Counted from the first letter of the stretch, positions 42,019 to 51,609 are shown. The stretch: DNA of 64,000 bases from Hymenobacter aranciens (GCF_030580865.1 NZ_JAUQSY010000004.1:310001-374000); one strand, 5' to 3'. A program made the numbers and translations. The notes: a model not told the origin generated them from the letters alone.

Positions 42019-43092
42019 CCGGTTGGCCCGGGCCCGCAGCAGCAAATCGGCCAGTACCAGCTGCGTCATGGCCTCCACGATGGGCACGGCCCGCGGCAGC
42101 ACGCAGGGGTCGTGCCGCCCGCGGCCGGCCAGCGTGATGGCTTCGCCCTGGTCGTTAATAGTTTGCTGGGGTTGCAGCAATGTCGCCACCGGCTTGAATG
42201 CCACCCGAAAGTAAATATCCTGCCCGTTGCTGATGCCGCCTTGGCTGCCGCCGCTGTGGTTGGTGCGGGTGCGCACCCGGCCCGCTTCGTCGGTATAAAA
42301 CGCGTCGTTGTGCAGCGAGCCCGGCAGCCTGGTCCCGGCAAAGCCGGAGCCGAACTCAAAGCCCTTCACTGCATTGATACTGAGCAAGGCGTGCCCCAGC
42401 ACGGCCGGCAGCTTGTCAAACACGGGTTCACCCAGACCGAGCGGCACGCCCAGCGCCACGCCCGTAATCACGCCGCCCACGGTGTCGTGCGCATCGCGCG
42501 CCGCCCGGATGCGGGCCTCCATCGCAGCCGCCGTTTCGGGGTGAGGGCAGCGCACGAGGTTGCTGTCAATCAATCTTAAGTCCAGTTCTTCGTAGCCGAC
42601 CGGCACCTCTATTTCCCCTACTGCCGACACGTAGGCCCGCACCGTCACGCCAAAGTGCGCCAGCAGCTGCGCCGCCACGGCCCCGGCCGCCACCCGCGCC
42701 GCCGTTTCGCGGGCCGAGCTGCGGCCGCCGCCCCGGTAGTCGCGCCGGCCATACTTGGCGTCGTAGGTATAATCGGCGTGGCTGGGGCGGTAAGCGTGGG
42801 CAATGTGCGAGTAGTCGTCACTCCGCGCATCGGCGTTGGGAATGAACAAACTGATGGGCGTGCCGGTGGTCAATCCTTCAAAAACGCCCGACTGCACCTG
42901 CACGGTATCAGCCTCCTTACGCGGCGTCGTCAGGTCCGACTGGCCCGGCCGGCGCCGGTCCAGCGCCGCCTGAATATGACTGGCTTCCAAAGCCACGCCC
43001 GCCGGGCAGCCATCGATAATTACCCCGATACCAACGCCGTGCGATTCGCCGAAAGTGGTGATGCGAAAGATAGTGCCGAAGGAATTGCTCAT
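42013..43092 (-). CDS. aroC: Chorismate synthase
   Basis: AroC performs the last step of the shikimate pathway, forming chorismate with reduced flavin. The 359-residue product has the family signatures in order: [69 protein letters not shown], and [18 protein letters not shown] (here [15 protein letters not shown]). It begins directly after the BatD-like stop codon on the same strand and is probably translated from the same transcript. Confidence 0.98.
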   Translation of the reverse strand: MSNSFGTIFRITTFGESHGVGIGVIIDGCPAGVALEASHIQAALDRRRPGQSDLTTPRKEADTVQVQSGVFEGLTTGTPISLFIPNADARSDDYSHIAHAYRPSHADYTYDAKYGRRDYRGGGRSSARETAARVAAGAVAAQLLAHFGVTVRAYVSAVGEIEVPVGYEELDLRLIDSNLVRCPHPETAAAMEARIRAARDAHDTVGGVITGVALGVPLGLGEPVFDKLPAVLGHALLSINAVKGFEFGSGFAGTRLPGSLHNDAFYTDEAGRVRTRTNHSGGSQGGISNGQDIYFRVAFKPVATLLQPQQTINDQGEAITLAGRGRHDPCVLPRAVPIVEAMTQLVLADLLLRARANRL

Positions 43093-44619
43093 TTAGTCTG
43101 CGGTTTTGTTGCGCCAGGAATTTGCCATCCCGCCTACGGCCAGCAGCGCCAGCCCGGCCAGCAGCCAGGTGGCGTATTGCCGCACCTGCCGGTACACGTC
43201 CAGCGGCTGCAGTTCGGTGTCGGCCGAAGCCAACGCGGGACCATAAAAAGGGTCGTCTTCGGGCTTCAGCTGGCGGCTGGGGGCGGCGGTAGCGGCGCCG
43301 CGCACCTGCAGCTGCAACTCGGGGCGCAGGGTGTCGTAGCGCGCCGTGCGTGGGTTGAACACGATGAACTGCAACAAGCTATCGAGCCGCAGCATCCCCG
43401 GCCTGTGGGCTACCAGCCGGTAGCGAAACAGCTTGGTGCCGCCGCCCAGCACCGGCTTTTCCCGTAGCTCCGGCCCGTATACCTCCAAGTCGGGGGGCGC
43501 GGTCAGGGCGGGCATCAGCACGCTGGCTAGGTTGCCCCGTCCTTCCACGCCCACCGCGTACGTAAACGCCTGCCCTACCCGAAAGCTGGTGCGGCTGATG
43601 GCCTCGCGCAGCTGGTAGTCGCCCACCGGCACTTGGTCGCGCAAGGGGTGGGGCGGCAGTGGCCGCACCTGCACCTGCACGGCCGGGGCCGCAAAGGTTT
43701 TGTAGGTCGGCAGAAGATTATTCTGGCCCGGCTCCGGCTTCTTGAGCTTCTTAAACTTAATCATTGTCAAGCTCAAAGCAGGGAAGCGCAACGGCTCGGC
43801 GGTGAGGGGATAGTAGAACGCCTCGGCCAGCCGAAACCGCAGGTACAGCTGCCCGTTGCGGCGTAGCGTGTCGGGCTTTTCGCTGGGTGATGCAGCGGGC
43901 ACCTCCCAGGCCGTGGTCTGGTGCAGCTGCTGTAGCAGCGTCGGCAACTGGCCGCTGAAGTCATGAAAATTCAGCAATTCTTGGTCGGCGGGCTGCAGGT
44001 AGAAGTACAAACCCACCTTCACCCCTTCGCCCACAAACACCCGCGACCGCTCAGCCACCACGGCCAGCGACGCATGGTCGGGCACCTCCTGGTAAAGCGC
44101 CGCTTTCGGCTTGCCAAAAAGCTTGTCGAGGTCGCCCACCGCCTGCAAATCGGCCGGCGGGCTGGCGGGCGCGGTGATGGCCGGCGGCGCAGTCGTTACT
44201 GCTTCCACCTGCACCGTAGCCCCCGCGCTACGCACCGCCTGGCCGTTCACGGTCAGCTGGAAGGGCTTGATTACCTGCTTGCCCTCGCCATAAGGTGCGT
44301 AGCGCTGGGTAATAGTCAGCTCGCTGAAGCTCTTACCCTGCACGATGCGCGTGGTAGTGGTGCTGGTTTTGCCGCTTTTCTTGAAGCCCTCAAGCTCCGG
44401 AAAGTCCGAATACGTGTCCAGCGCGGCACCGCGCAGGCGGAATGCAATGGTATAGTAGCTCGTGAGCGGCAGCCGGGCCGGGCCCAGCACCAGCTCCACC
44501 ACAGTTGGGCTGGTGGCCGCTTTGCTGGCCCCGGCCGCTGGTTGGGCCTGGGCAAATGGGCTAGCCAAGCATTGCTGCAGCAACACAAGTAGTAACCATA
44601 CCACGCATTTTTCTCTCAC
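43093..44619 (-). CDS. BatD-family membrane protein
   Basis: A ~508-residue exported, membrane-anchored protein resembling BatD of the Bacteroides aerotolerance (Bat) system. It has a hydrophobic start (VVWLLLVLLQQCLASPFAQA), repeated beta-sandwich-like segments (VVELVLGPARLPLTSYYTIA, VRPLPPHPLRDQVPVGDYQL), and one C-terminal membrane helix (ATWLLAGLALLAVGGMA) with a short basic tail. No ATG gives a normal signal peptide; GTG at 44619 is the best of the in-frame starts, and an upstream ATG at 44730 is less likely. The other bat genes are not adjacent. Confidence 0.8.
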   Translation of the reverse strand: MREKCVVWLLLVLLQQCLASPFAQAQPAAGASKAATSPTVVELVLGPARLPLTSYYTIAFRLRGAALDTYSDFPELEGFKKSGKTSTTTTRIVQGKSFSELTITQRYAPYGEGKQVIKPFQLTVNGQAVRSAGATVQVEAVTTAPPAITAPASPPADLQAVGDLDKLFGKPKAALYQEVPDHASLAVVAERSRVFVGEGVKVGLYFYLQPADQELLNFHDFSGQLPTLLQQLHQTTAWEVPAASPSEKPDTLRRNGQLYLRFRLAEAFYYPLTAEPLRFPALSLTMIKFKKLKKPEPGQNNLLPTYKTFAAPAVQVQVRPLPPHPLRDQVPVGDYQLREAISRTSFRVGQAFTYAVGVEGRGNLASVLMPALTAPPDLEVYGPELREKPVLGGGTKLFRYRLVAHRPGMLRLDSLLQFIVFNPRTARYDTLRPELQLQVRGAATAAPSRQLKPEDDPFYGPALASADTELQPLDVYRQVRQYATWLLAGLALLAVGGMANSWRNKTAD

Positions 44620-44897
44620 CAGCCGTTTTTTTAATCCTGCAATAAAAATACGCGGAAAGCAGCTAAACGAGTCCAGAATCAGGCTTTTTTGCCTTCCCCG
44701 AGCTCTCGCCGGGTCACTAGCCAGCACCAATATTTTGTTTTTTTCGGCCCCTTTTGAATCCTTGGAACGGCCCTATTGCGTATTTGCCCACAGATACCCA
44801 ACAACGTCTTGGTTTTATTCAACTAAGAACCGGCTATTGTAGGCCGGCAAAGTCCGTATTGCCTTCATTTTCCACTTTCACCACTTATCTCACTCCC

Positions 44898-45650
44898 ATG
44901 TCTGAGAACCTCCAGCCCGGCGGCCCCGATGGCACCCAGCTCGCCCAGCCGCTCTACGTACCCATCAAGCGGCGCTCTTTCTTCATGTATGCTGGCGCTA
45001 CGGCCGGAGCTACGGCTCTGCTGCTGAGCAGCTGCGACGATGACGACGACGTTACCCCCCCTAGCCTGCCCGTGGGCAACAGCGTCAACGCCGATGGCTC
45101 CATCAGCCTCGGCTCGGGCGACGTGGGCGTGCTCAACTACGCTTATGCGCTGGAGCAGCTCGAAGCCGATTTCTATGCTAAGGTGGCGGCTACCAGTGGC
45201 ATCCTGTCGGGCACCGAGCTGAGCTACTTCCAGCAGGTAGCCGCGCACGAAGCCATTCACCGCGACTTCTTCAAGAAAGCCATCACCGGCGCGGCCAGCG
45301 CTCAGCTGTTGCGCAATCTGACACCGAAGTATCCGGCCGACACCTTCACCAGCCGGGCTAAAATCCTGGAAACGGCCAAAGCGTTCGAAGACCTCGGCGT
45401 GGCTGCCTACAATGGCGCCGGCAAGCTCATCCAAACTCCGGCTTACCTGGTGATTGCCGGTCAGATTGTGTCGGTCGAAGCCCGCCACGCGGCCTACATC
45501 CGCGACCTGATTACGCCCGGCTCCTTTGCCGCCGACGACCAAGTGGATGCTCAGGGCCTCGATAAGGCCTGGACGCCGACGCAGGTGCTGACTGAAGCGC
45601 AAAAATTCATTACCGAAAAGATTGATGGCAGCAAAGTGGGTGCCCGCTAA
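44898..45650 (+). CDS. Ferritin-like domain lipoprotein, module type A, first copy
   Basis: A 250-residue Ferritin_2-type protein. The N-terminus is a twin-arginine lipoprotein signal: RRSFFMYAGATAGATALLLSSC, split as RRSFF then a hydrophobic run to Cys, followed by an acidic DDDDD. The helical bundle has LEQLEADFY at 85-93, HEAIH at 117-121, FEDLG at 163-167 and SVEARH at 192-197, which are the expected iron-site Glu and His pairs. A longer upstream start is rejected because it precedes the signal. It is followed after 36 bases by a type B gene, with which it forms the first module. Confidence 0.88.
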   Translation: MSENLQPGGPDGTQLAQPLYVPIKRRSFFMYAGATAGATALLLSSCDDDDDVTPPSLPVGNSVNADGSISLGSGDVGVLNYAYALEQLEADFYAKVAATSGILSGTELSYFQQVAAHEAIHRDFFKKAITGAASAQLLRNLTPKYPADTFTSRAKILETAKAFEDLGVAAYNGAGKLIQTPAYLVIAGQIVSVEARHAAYIRDLITPGSFAADDQVDAQGLDKAWTPTQVLTEAQKFITEKIDGSKVGAR

Positions 45651-45686
45651 GCTTCCCTTCCACTCACCTTGTAACCTTCCTTCGTT

Positions 45687-46535
45687 ATGAACTTCTTCGA
45701 AATAATCAAGCAACTTGCCGAGGTAGACTCGGACGTCCTCGGTCGCCTCGACTCGCGCCGGGCCGTATTCAGCTCGCTGGGCACTGCCGCCAAGCGTGGC
45801 GCCATGGCGGCTACCCCAGCGCTGCTGGGCGCCTTCTTCCAGAAAGCCTACGCTGGCACGTCCGGCACTAAAGTGGGGACCATCGCCGAGATTTTTAAGT
45901 ACGCGCTGACCCTGGAGCAACTCGAAGCCGACTTCTACAAGAAAATGGTGGATTCTTCGGTCTTCGGCAGCCAAAGCGCTGCAGCCCAAGCTGCCATCCG
46001 GCAAATCAAAAAGCACGAAGACGCGCACGTTGCGTTGCTCAGTGCAGTGCTGACCGGTTTGGGCTCGCCCTCGACTACGACGACTACCTTTAAAGCTTCT
46101 GCTTTCCCAGCCGACTGGACTGGTCAGCTGCAAGTAGCCCAACTGCTGGAAGATACCGGCGTGCGGGCCTATAAAGGCCGCGCCGGCGACATCCTCGCCG
46201 CCGGTGGTGCCGCCGATGCCAACGTCACCGGTGTAGGCACCGTGAACCCGCTACAGGCCGCTCTGCAAATTCACTCGGTGGAGGCCCGTCACGCCGCTCA
46301 CATCCGCTACATGCGCAGCCAGACGCCGTGGATTACCGGCTCCGGCGACCTTGACGGTCAGGAACATTACAAGGGAACTACCCCCGAAAGCACTACGACC
46401 CAAGCCGGTATCGACTTGCTGACGGTGACCAGCGGCAAAACCTACACGACGGCTGAGGCCGCCGCCTCATTCGACGAAATCCTGACCCCGGCCGAGGTGC
46501 TCGACCCCGTACGCGCAGGTGCTCTGGTAGGCTAG
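45687..46535 (+). CDS. Ferritin-like domain protein, module type B, first copy
   Basis: A 282-residue protein with an N-terminal helix, DSRRAVF at about residue 26, a weakly hydrophobic stretch ending near KAYAG that resembles a Tat-type signal region, and a ferritin-like bundle: LEQLEADFY, HEDAH, LEDTGVRAYKG and HSVEARHAAHIRYM. An extra ~60-residue C-terminal part with YTTAEAAASFDEIL is shared with the other type B copies. A strong terminator follows, so the first A-B module is a separate transcript. Confidence 0.88.
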   Translation: MNFFEIIKQLAEVDSDVLGRLDSRRAVFSSLGTAAKRGAMAATPALLGAFFQKAYAGTSGTKVGTIAEIFKYALTLEQLEADFYKKMVDSSVFGSQSAAAQAAIRQIKKHEDAHVALLSAVLTGLGSPSTTTTTFKASAFPADWTGQLQVAQLLEDTGVRAYKGRAGDILAAGGAADANVTGVGTVNPLQAALQIHSVEARHAAHIRYMRSQTPWITGSGDLDGQEHYKGTTPESTTTQAGIDLLTVTSGKTYTTAEAAASFDEILTPAEVLDPVRAGALVG

Positions 46536-46555
46536 TTGGTGCCTGAACCTCATCT

Positions 46556-46590
46556 AAAAGCCGGTTCCGCAGTTGCGGGACCGGCTTTTT
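46556..46590 (+). terminator. Terminator after the first ferritin-like module
   Basis: AAAAGCCGGTTCCGCA pairs with TGCGGGACCGGCTTTT with a single G-U position around a two-base loop and ends in T5. Confidence 0.9.
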
Positions 46591-46726
46591 CTGTAATCCG
46601 CCAACTCCCTTTCAGTAAATCCATTACATTATTCCTTCCTGACTCGCGCCGCCACCGGCGCCGCTACCGTCCCGGTAGGGCCGCAGCGGCTAAGCCAGGC
46701 GTTGCAACCATTGCGGGGGTAGCCAG

Positions 46727-46734
46727 TACCTTTG
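46727..46734 (+). promoter_or_regulatory. Promoter (TTG-N22-TACCTTTG) for the second ferritin-like module
   Basis: TACCTTTG with TTG at 46702-46704 placed 22 bases upstream. The leader to ATG 46787 is about 50 bases. It shows that modules 2 and 3 are transcribed apart from module 1. Confidence 0.7.
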
Positions 46735-46786
46735 TAGCTGTATTGGCCTGCCCGCGCTGCCGGGTTAGGAGCCTAATTCCACTTGA

Positions 46787-47527
46787 ATGTCTGATAAATC
46801 GTCTTTCTTCGCGCAGTCCTCTTCGTTTATCCAGCGGCGCTCTTTCCTGAAATATGCCGGGGCTACTGCCGGCACGGCCGCACTAGTGCTGGCCGGCTGC
46901 AAAGACGACGCCCCCGGCGTCGAGCCTGCCAACACAATGGTTGAAGTAGGCTCGGCCGACAATGGCGTGCTGAACTACGCCTACGCCCTGGAGCAGCTCG
47001 AAGCCGCATTTTACCTCCGCCTGCGCACTGGTCTTTATTATACTACCATTGCTACGGCCGCCGAAAAGCAGATTCTGGACGACTTGGCCAAGCACGAGAA
47101 AACGCACGTCGATTTTCTAAAGTCCGTCATCCCCAGCGGTTCCATCATCAAAACGCTGGAGGTCGATTTCAGCAGCATCAACTTCGACACGCGGCAGACC
47201 GTGCTCATGGCCGCCATGACGTTTGAGGACCTCGGCGTGGCCGCCTACAACGGCGCCGCCCGCTACCTCACCAATCCGCTGACCGTGCTCACGCTGGGCA
47301 AAATCGTCTCGGTCGAAGCCCGTCACGCGGCCTTGATTCGGGACTTGCTGACCTATAACTCATTTACCGGCAGCGATGTAGTAACGCAGTTTGTGCCCGC
47401 CTCCGGTCTGCCCGGCGACGGCACCGGCACCGGCCTGGAAATCTCCAAAACGCCGGCTCGGGTTATAGAGCTGGTCAATCCTTTCCTCAAGGACGGCTCC
47501 AAGCTGGTGGCCGCCAGCCTGGCCTAA
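46787..47527 (+). CDS. Ferritin-like domain lipoprotein, module type A, second copy
   Basis: A 246-residue paralogue of the first type A protein. It carries the clearest twin-arginine lipoprotein signal of the set: QRRSFLKYAGATAGTAALV followed by LAGC. The bundle keeps LEQLEAAFY, HEKTH, FEDLGVAAYNGA and SVEARHAALIRDL, so the predicted two-iron site looks intact. The gap to the type B partner is 72 bases. Confidence 0.9.
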   Translation: MSDKSSFFAQSSSFIQRRSFLKYAGATAGTAALVLAGCKDDAPGVEPANTMVEVGSADNGVLNYAYALEQLEAAFYLRLRTGLYYTTIATAAEKQILDDLAKHEKTHVDFLKSVIPSGSIIKTLEVDFSSINFDTRQTVLMAAMTFEDLGVAAYNGAARYLTNPLTVLTLGKIVSVEARHAALIRDLLTYNSFTGSDVVTQFVPASGLPGDGTGTGLEISKTPARVIELVNPFLKDGSKLVAASLA

Positions 47528-47599
47528 CGCAACCGCAGTGCATCAACGGCTACAGCGAAGCCCTTCACTGCCTACTCTCTAACTATTACCCCTGCGGGC

Positions 47600-48595
47600 A
47601 TGGACTTTATTAAAATCATTACCGAAATCGAGAAAATCGACCCCGAAATCTATGAGCGGCTCGACACCCGCCGACGGGTGTTTCAGCACGTTTCGGGCCT
47701 CGGCAAGAAACTAAGCGCCGCCGCCCTGCCCGGTTTGGTAAGTATGCTGTTCAACAAAGCTTACGGGCAAAGCGGCAACACCAGTCTGCCCCAAGGCATC
47801 GTTGATATTCTTAATCTGGCGCTGCAGCTCGAATACCTGGAATATTATTTCTACGACAAGGTTCTGACCACCACGTCACTGCTGAACACTGCCGATGCAG
47901 CCGCCGTAACCGCCATCCGCAACGACGAGTCGGGGCACATCAAGGTGCTGCGTGAGGCCCTGGGCACCAGGGCCAAGCCGCAAAGCGCCCCCACGGCGGA
48001 CGCATTCGACTATACTGCCGGCGGCCGCTTCCCGAACGTCTTCACCAGCGCCGCCGTCTTTTTCACCGTCGCCCAATGCTTCGAGGACCTAGGCGTGCGG
48101 GCCTACAAAGGCGCGGCACCCAAGCTCCTCTCCAACAAAACCCTACTGGAAACGGCGCTCAATATCCATTCCGTCGAGGCACGGCACGCCTCGCACATCC
48201 GCACGCTGCGCCGGGGCCTGAGTGCCGGGGTCAGCGGGCCGGATGCCGCTCAGGCACTGCCCAGCCTCACGTCTTTGGCCACCAAGCCCAAGAGCTGGAT
48301 TTCAGGTACCGACGCCGATGGTCCGTCGGCCCCCTTCACGGCGGCCATCTACGGCGCGGGCAGCCCGGCCGTAGGCGTAGCGGCGCAGCTTTTCTATCCG
48401 GCCGAGAGCAATGTTACGCAAGTCGGTATCAATGTGCAAACTACTCCCATGGCCCCCACTAATGAGCTACCCCTCAATGCTGCTTCCGCGTCCGAAGCCT
48501 TCGATGAGGCTCTGAATGACGGCGTAGTGAAGGATATTGCGCTGAACTTCCGGTCGGCGCTGGGTGCCAGTATTGGTTTGGAGTTATTTCAATAG
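47600..48595 (+). CDS. Ferritin-like domain protein, module type B, second copy
   Basis: The longest copy (331 residues). The N-terminus has DTRRRVFQHVSGLGKKL followed by a weak hydrophobic stretch ending KAYGQ. The bundle has LEYLEYYFY, then DESGH in place of HExxH (first His lost, Glu and second His kept), FEDLGVRAYKGAA and HSVEARHASHIRTL. A longer Ser/Pro/Ala-rich loop and the C-terminal SEAFDEAL part follow. The next module starts 45 bases later. Confidence 0.87.
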   Translation: MDFIKIITEIEKIDPEIYERLDTRRRVFQHVSGLGKKLSAAALPGLVSMLFNKAYGQSGNTSLPQGIVDILNLALQLEYLEYYFYDKVLTTTSLLNTADAAAVTAIRNDESGHIKVLREALGTRAKPQSAPTADAFDYTAGGRFPNVFTSAAVFFTVAQCFEDLGVRAYKGAAPKLLSNKTLLETALNIHSVEARHASHIRTLRRGLSAGVSGPDAAQALPSLTSLATKPKSWISGTDADGPSAPFTAAIYGAGSPAVGVAAQLFYPAESNVTQVGINVQTTPMAPTNELPLNAASASEAFDEALNDGVVKDIALNFRSALGASIGLELFQ

Positions 48596-48629
48596 CCGCC
48601 CCGGGCAACTTGCTCGGCTTCAGGCTTTT

Positions 48630-48637
48630 TACTTTTG
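48630..48637 (+). promoter_or_regulatory. Promoter (TTG-N17-TACTTTTG) for the third ferritin-like module
   Basis: TACTTTTG with TTG at 48610-48612 placed 17 bases upstream. It ends three bases before ATG 48641, implying an almost leaderless mRNA. Confidence 0.6.
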
Positions 48638-48640
48638 ACA

Positions 48641-49354
48641 ATGTCATCTTCTTCTTTATCCGATACTTCCACCGGGACGTTGGTGCGGCGCCGGACTTTC
48701 CTACAGGCGGCTGGTGTGGTAGCTGGCGCTACCGCCCTCACGCTGGCCGGTTGCAGCGACGACACCCCCACTACCCCCGTCGACCCCTATCTGCTCAGTC
48801 TGCAAGAGGCTGATGCCGGCTTGCTTAATTACCTCTACCTGCTCGAGCAGTTGGAAGCAGGCTTCTATCAGCAGGTGCTGGATGTGCCCCCTACCGACCT
48901 GCAAGCCAGCGACCTGACTTACCTGCGCGACCTGCGCGACCACGAGCTGATTCACCGCGAAACCTTGCTCTTCGCCCTCGGCAGCGCCAACGCTGCGCCC
49001 GTGCCCACTCTCACGTTCAACTTTTCGACCCTCAACCTCACTACGCGGGCCGGCGTGCTGGCCGCCGCCAAAACCTTTGAGGAACTGGGCGTAGCAGCCT
49101 ACAACGGGGTTTTACACCTCGTAGCAGACACTACTACCCTGCAACTGCTGGCCAAAATAGCCTCTGTCGAAGCCCGCCACGCTGACTTTATCAACGAGCT
49201 GCTAACTCCTAACACTTTCGCTACCACTATGGTGGTCAATGAAGGCCCCCTGTTCAGCGTGGCTGCCAGTAAAACGCCCACGCAGGTTATTGCTGAGGCG
49301 GCGCCGTTCTTTCTTCCTTATAAAGTATCCGTCACCGCACTGCCTACCACGTAG
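48641..49354 (+). CDS. Ferritin-like domain lipoprotein, module type A, third copy
   Basis: A 237-residue paralogue with twin-arginine signal VRRRTFLQAAGVVAGATALT followed by LAGC. The bundle has LEQLEAGFY, HELIH, FEELGVAAYNGV and SVEARHADFINEL; the Asp of FED becomes Glu, but the main iron ligands remain. An in-frame TTG at 48635 lies inside the promoter element, so ATG 48641 is used. The type B partner follows after 18 bases. Confidence 0.88.
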   Translation: MSSSSLSDTSTGTLVRRRTFLQAAGVVAGATALTLAGCSDDTPTTPVDPYLLSLQEADAGLLNYLYLLEQLEAGFYQQVLDVPPTDLQASDLTYLRDLRDHELIHRETLLFALGSANAAPVPTLTFNFSTLNLTTRAGVLAAAKTFEELGVAAYNGVLHLVADTTTLQLLAKIASVEARHADFINELLTPNTFATTMVVNEGPLFSVAASKTPTQVIAEAAPFFLPYKVSVTALPTT

Positions 49355-49372
49355 GGCTTGCGGCTTGTTTAT

Positions 49373-50254
49373 ATGAATATTCTCTCGATTCTCGACCAGC
49401 TTAGCTCGCCGAACTCCACCACTGCTGCCCCGCGCCGCCACGTCCTGCACCAGTTGGGCGCAGCCGGCGCACGTCTGGTAGCCGCCGGCTTGCCCATAGT
49501 GCTGGCTACCAGTCCGGCCCAGGCCCGGCCCAGCGCCACCGCTCTCGATGCTGTGCTGCTGCTGCTTAAGCTCGAAGAACTTCAGGTGGCTTTCTACACG
49601 CAGGCCGCCAGTGCAGCGGCCTTAGCTGCTTATCAGGCCGATATCACCACTATCCAGGCGCACCAGCGGGGTCATCTCACCTTCCTGCGCCAGTTCCTGA
49701 CCAATGCCGGCGTGGCCGTCCCCGCCACCCCAACCTTCGATTTCAGCGGCCAGCGCGGCAACACTGCCAACCCGGTTCTGTTCGCCGATGTGTTTACTAG
49801 CCCGGCCAATTTCTTGCAGCTGGCCCAGCAACTGGAAGACGCTGCCGCCGGCATTTACCTCAGTCAGGCCGCCGTTTTCACCGAGCGTCCGACTATCATG
49901 GCGCTCTACCGCATGCAGTCGGTTGAGGCCCGCCACGCGGCCCGCATTCGCAGCCTGCGCCAGACGCTGCTGGGCACCGCTGGCCGCGCCAAAAGCTGGC
50001 CCAGCCGGGCCGATACGGCGCCCAGTGCCCTCATCAGGGTGCCCGCAGTGCCTGCCACTACCCCCGCCAGCACTACGTCCATCTACAGCTTCGAAAACAA
50101 CGAAACGCAGCTGGTAGGCGGCTCCCGCATTGTGCCTTACGCTACCCTGCTGGCCGATGCTTCCAAACTGGTACAATCTAACTCGCTGGCGGAAGCCTTC
50201 GATGAGCTGCTGCCCGCTGCCCAGGCCACAGCCCTGCTGAATATTTTCGGTTAG
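49373..50254 (+). CDS. Ferritin-like domain protein, module type B, third copy, diverged iron site
   Basis: A 293-residue paralogue. Twin-arginine-like start APRRHVLHQLGAAGARLVAA, then LPIVLATSPAQA. The bundle is recognisable (LEELQVAFY, HQRGH, SVEARHAARIRSL) but two expected ligand Glu residues are replaced by Gln (LExLE to LEELQ, HExxH to HQRGH), and the FEDLG site reads LEDAAAG. Iron oxidation at this site is therefore doubtful. The last part SLAEAFDEL is shared with the other type B copies. Confidence 0.85.
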   Translation: MNILSILDQLSSPNSTTAAPRRHVLHQLGAAGARLVAAGLPIVLATSPAQARPSATALDAVLLLLKLEELQVAFYTQAASAAALAAYQADITTIQAHQRGHLTFLRQFLTNAGVAVPATPTFDFSGQRGNTANPVLFADVFTSPANFLQLAQQLEDAAAGIYLSQAAVFTERPTIMALYRMQSVEARHAARIRSLRQTLLGTAGRAKSWPSRADTAPSALIRVPAVPATTPASTTSIYSFENNETQLVGGSRIVPYATLLADASKLVQSNSLAEAFDELLPAAQATALLNIFG

Positions 50255-50449
50255 GTCGCCAACAAAATTTTGGCATTTTCCGTAAAACGGCGGCCGAAAA
50301 CGCTTGTTTCGCGTATTTCGGTATCCTTCCCGGGAACGATTGCGGAGTTTTGCTTGCGTTCATCCGGATTGCGTTTGTACCTTGCTTCCACTTGGCCGCC
50401 GCCCCGGTCAATTTCCTACCCCACGCTTTTCACCGCCCACTAGAATATT

Positions 50450-50641
50450 ATGCTAGACTACGTGAAAATGATTCTGTTAAAGGTCAGCTTTAACAAAGCG
50501 CTGTTCGAAAAAGAGCTGCGCAAAGCCCTCCACGTGCTGCTCCCGGCAGAAGTGCCAGACTTCCGTACCTGGTGTTACGAGCAGTTTTCACGCATTTACC
50601 GCGCCATACTGAACCAAGTATTCGGTCTGGCGGTAGCATAG
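50450..50641 (+). CDS. Small conserved-looking cytoplasmic protein
   Basis: A 63-residue product (MLDYVKMILLKVSFNKALFE, then KELRKALHVLLPAEV, then RTWCYEQFSRIY). Two amphipathic helices and a Trp-Cys-Tyr patch are visible, but no known domain. The pattern resembles small uncharacterised proteins common in Cytophagales. It has an ATG start and lies 11 bases before the end of the convergent queG gene. Confidence 0.55.
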   Translation: MLDYVKMILLKVSFNKALFEKELRKALHVLLPAEVPDFRTWCYEQFSRIYRAILNQVFGLAVA

Positions 50642-50652
50642 CCGTGTTTCAC

Positions 50653-51609
50653 CTATTCTTCCGGGGCATGAAACTCCTCCTCACCCGTCACAAAACGGAT
50701 GTTGCGGGTGAGGCCCGCGTAGCCTGTGCGCTTCACTGCCGACTGCCGGAACAGCTCCGCAAACAGCTCGTGCGTGATTTCCTGCCAGTCGGTTTTGCTT
50801 AAATCCTTCAGGCCGGGGTGCGGGTCGAACTGCGGCTCCTGGTGCGGCTTGGCAAAGCGGTTCCAGGGGCATACGTCCTGGCAGATGTCGCAGCCGAATA
50901 CCCAGTTGCCGAACTGCCCGGCTACTTCGGTCGGAATCTGGTCCTTCAGCTCAATGGTGAAGTAGCTGATGCACTTGCTGCCATCCACTACGTAGGGCTC
51001 AGTAATGGCCTGTGTGGGGCAGGCATCGAGGCACTTGGTGCAGGTGCCGCAGTAGTCGCGGATGGCGCCGTCGTAGTCCAGCTCCACGTCCACAATCAGC
51101 TCGGCGATGAAGTAGAACGAGCCCGCGCCCGGCGTGATGAGGTTCGAGTTTTTGCCCACCCAGCCCAGACCGCTTTTCTTGGCCCAGGCCTTGTCCAGCA
51201 CCGGCGCCGAATCGACAAAGCAGCGCCCCACGATGTGGCCGATTTCGGCCTCCATGTCGGCCAATAGCGTTTTCAGCTTGTCCTTGATGACAAAGTGATA
51301 ATCGCGGCCGTAAGCGTATTTACTGATTTTCAGCGTGTCATCGGGTTGCTGATTTTCCGGCGGCGGGTAGTAATTCAGCAGCAGGGAAATAACCGACTTG
51401 GCTCCATCCACCAGCAAGCGCGGGTCGAGGCGCTTGTCGAAGTGGTTTTCCATGTAGCCCATGCGGCCGTTCATGCTGCGCTTGAGCCAGTTTTCGAGGC
51501 GCGGCGCTTCCTCTTCCAGAAACTCAGCTTTGGAAATGCCGCAAGCCATAAAGCCAAGCTCGGCCGCGCGGCGCTTAATAAAGGAAGTCCACTGGGACCG
51601 GGAAAGCAT
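50653..51609 (-). CDS. queG: Epoxyqueuosine reductase QueG
   Basis: QueG performs the last step of queuosine synthesis in tRNA, reducing epoxyqueuosine with cobalamin and Fe-S clusters. The 318-residue product has the FADS-free cobalamin-binding N-half ([20 protein letters not shown]), [20 protein letters not shown], and two 4Fe-4S motifs: [16 protein letters not shown] and [16 protein letters not shown]. Length is normal for the short bacterial form. It starts 87 bases downstream of ruvB on the same strand. Confidence 0.96.
   Translation of the reverse strand: MLSRSQWTSFIKRRAAELGFMACGISKAEFLEEEAPRLENWLKRSMNGRMGYMENHFDKRLDPRLLVDGAKSVISLLLNYYPPPENQQPDDTLKISKYAYGRDYHFVIKDKLKTLLADMEAEIGHIVGRCFVDSAPVLDKAWAKKSGLGWVGKNSNLITPGAGSFYFIAELIVDVELDYDGAIRDYCGTCTKCLDACPTQAITEPYVVDGSKCISYFTIELKDQIPTEVAGQFGNWVFGCDICQDVCPWNRFAKPHQEPQFDPHPGLKDLSKTDWQEITHELFAELFRQSAVKRTGYAGLTRNIRFVTGEEEFHAPEE

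Noticed and set aside
45246..45261. HExxH in the ferritin-like proteins as a zinc-protease motif
   Set aside because: It lies inside a four-helix ferritin-like pattern with matching Glu and His at the other helices, and no protease fold is present.
46536..46850. 104-codon plus-strand frame between ferritin-like modules 1 and 2
   Set aside because: It crosses a terminator and a promoter and has no protein-like features.
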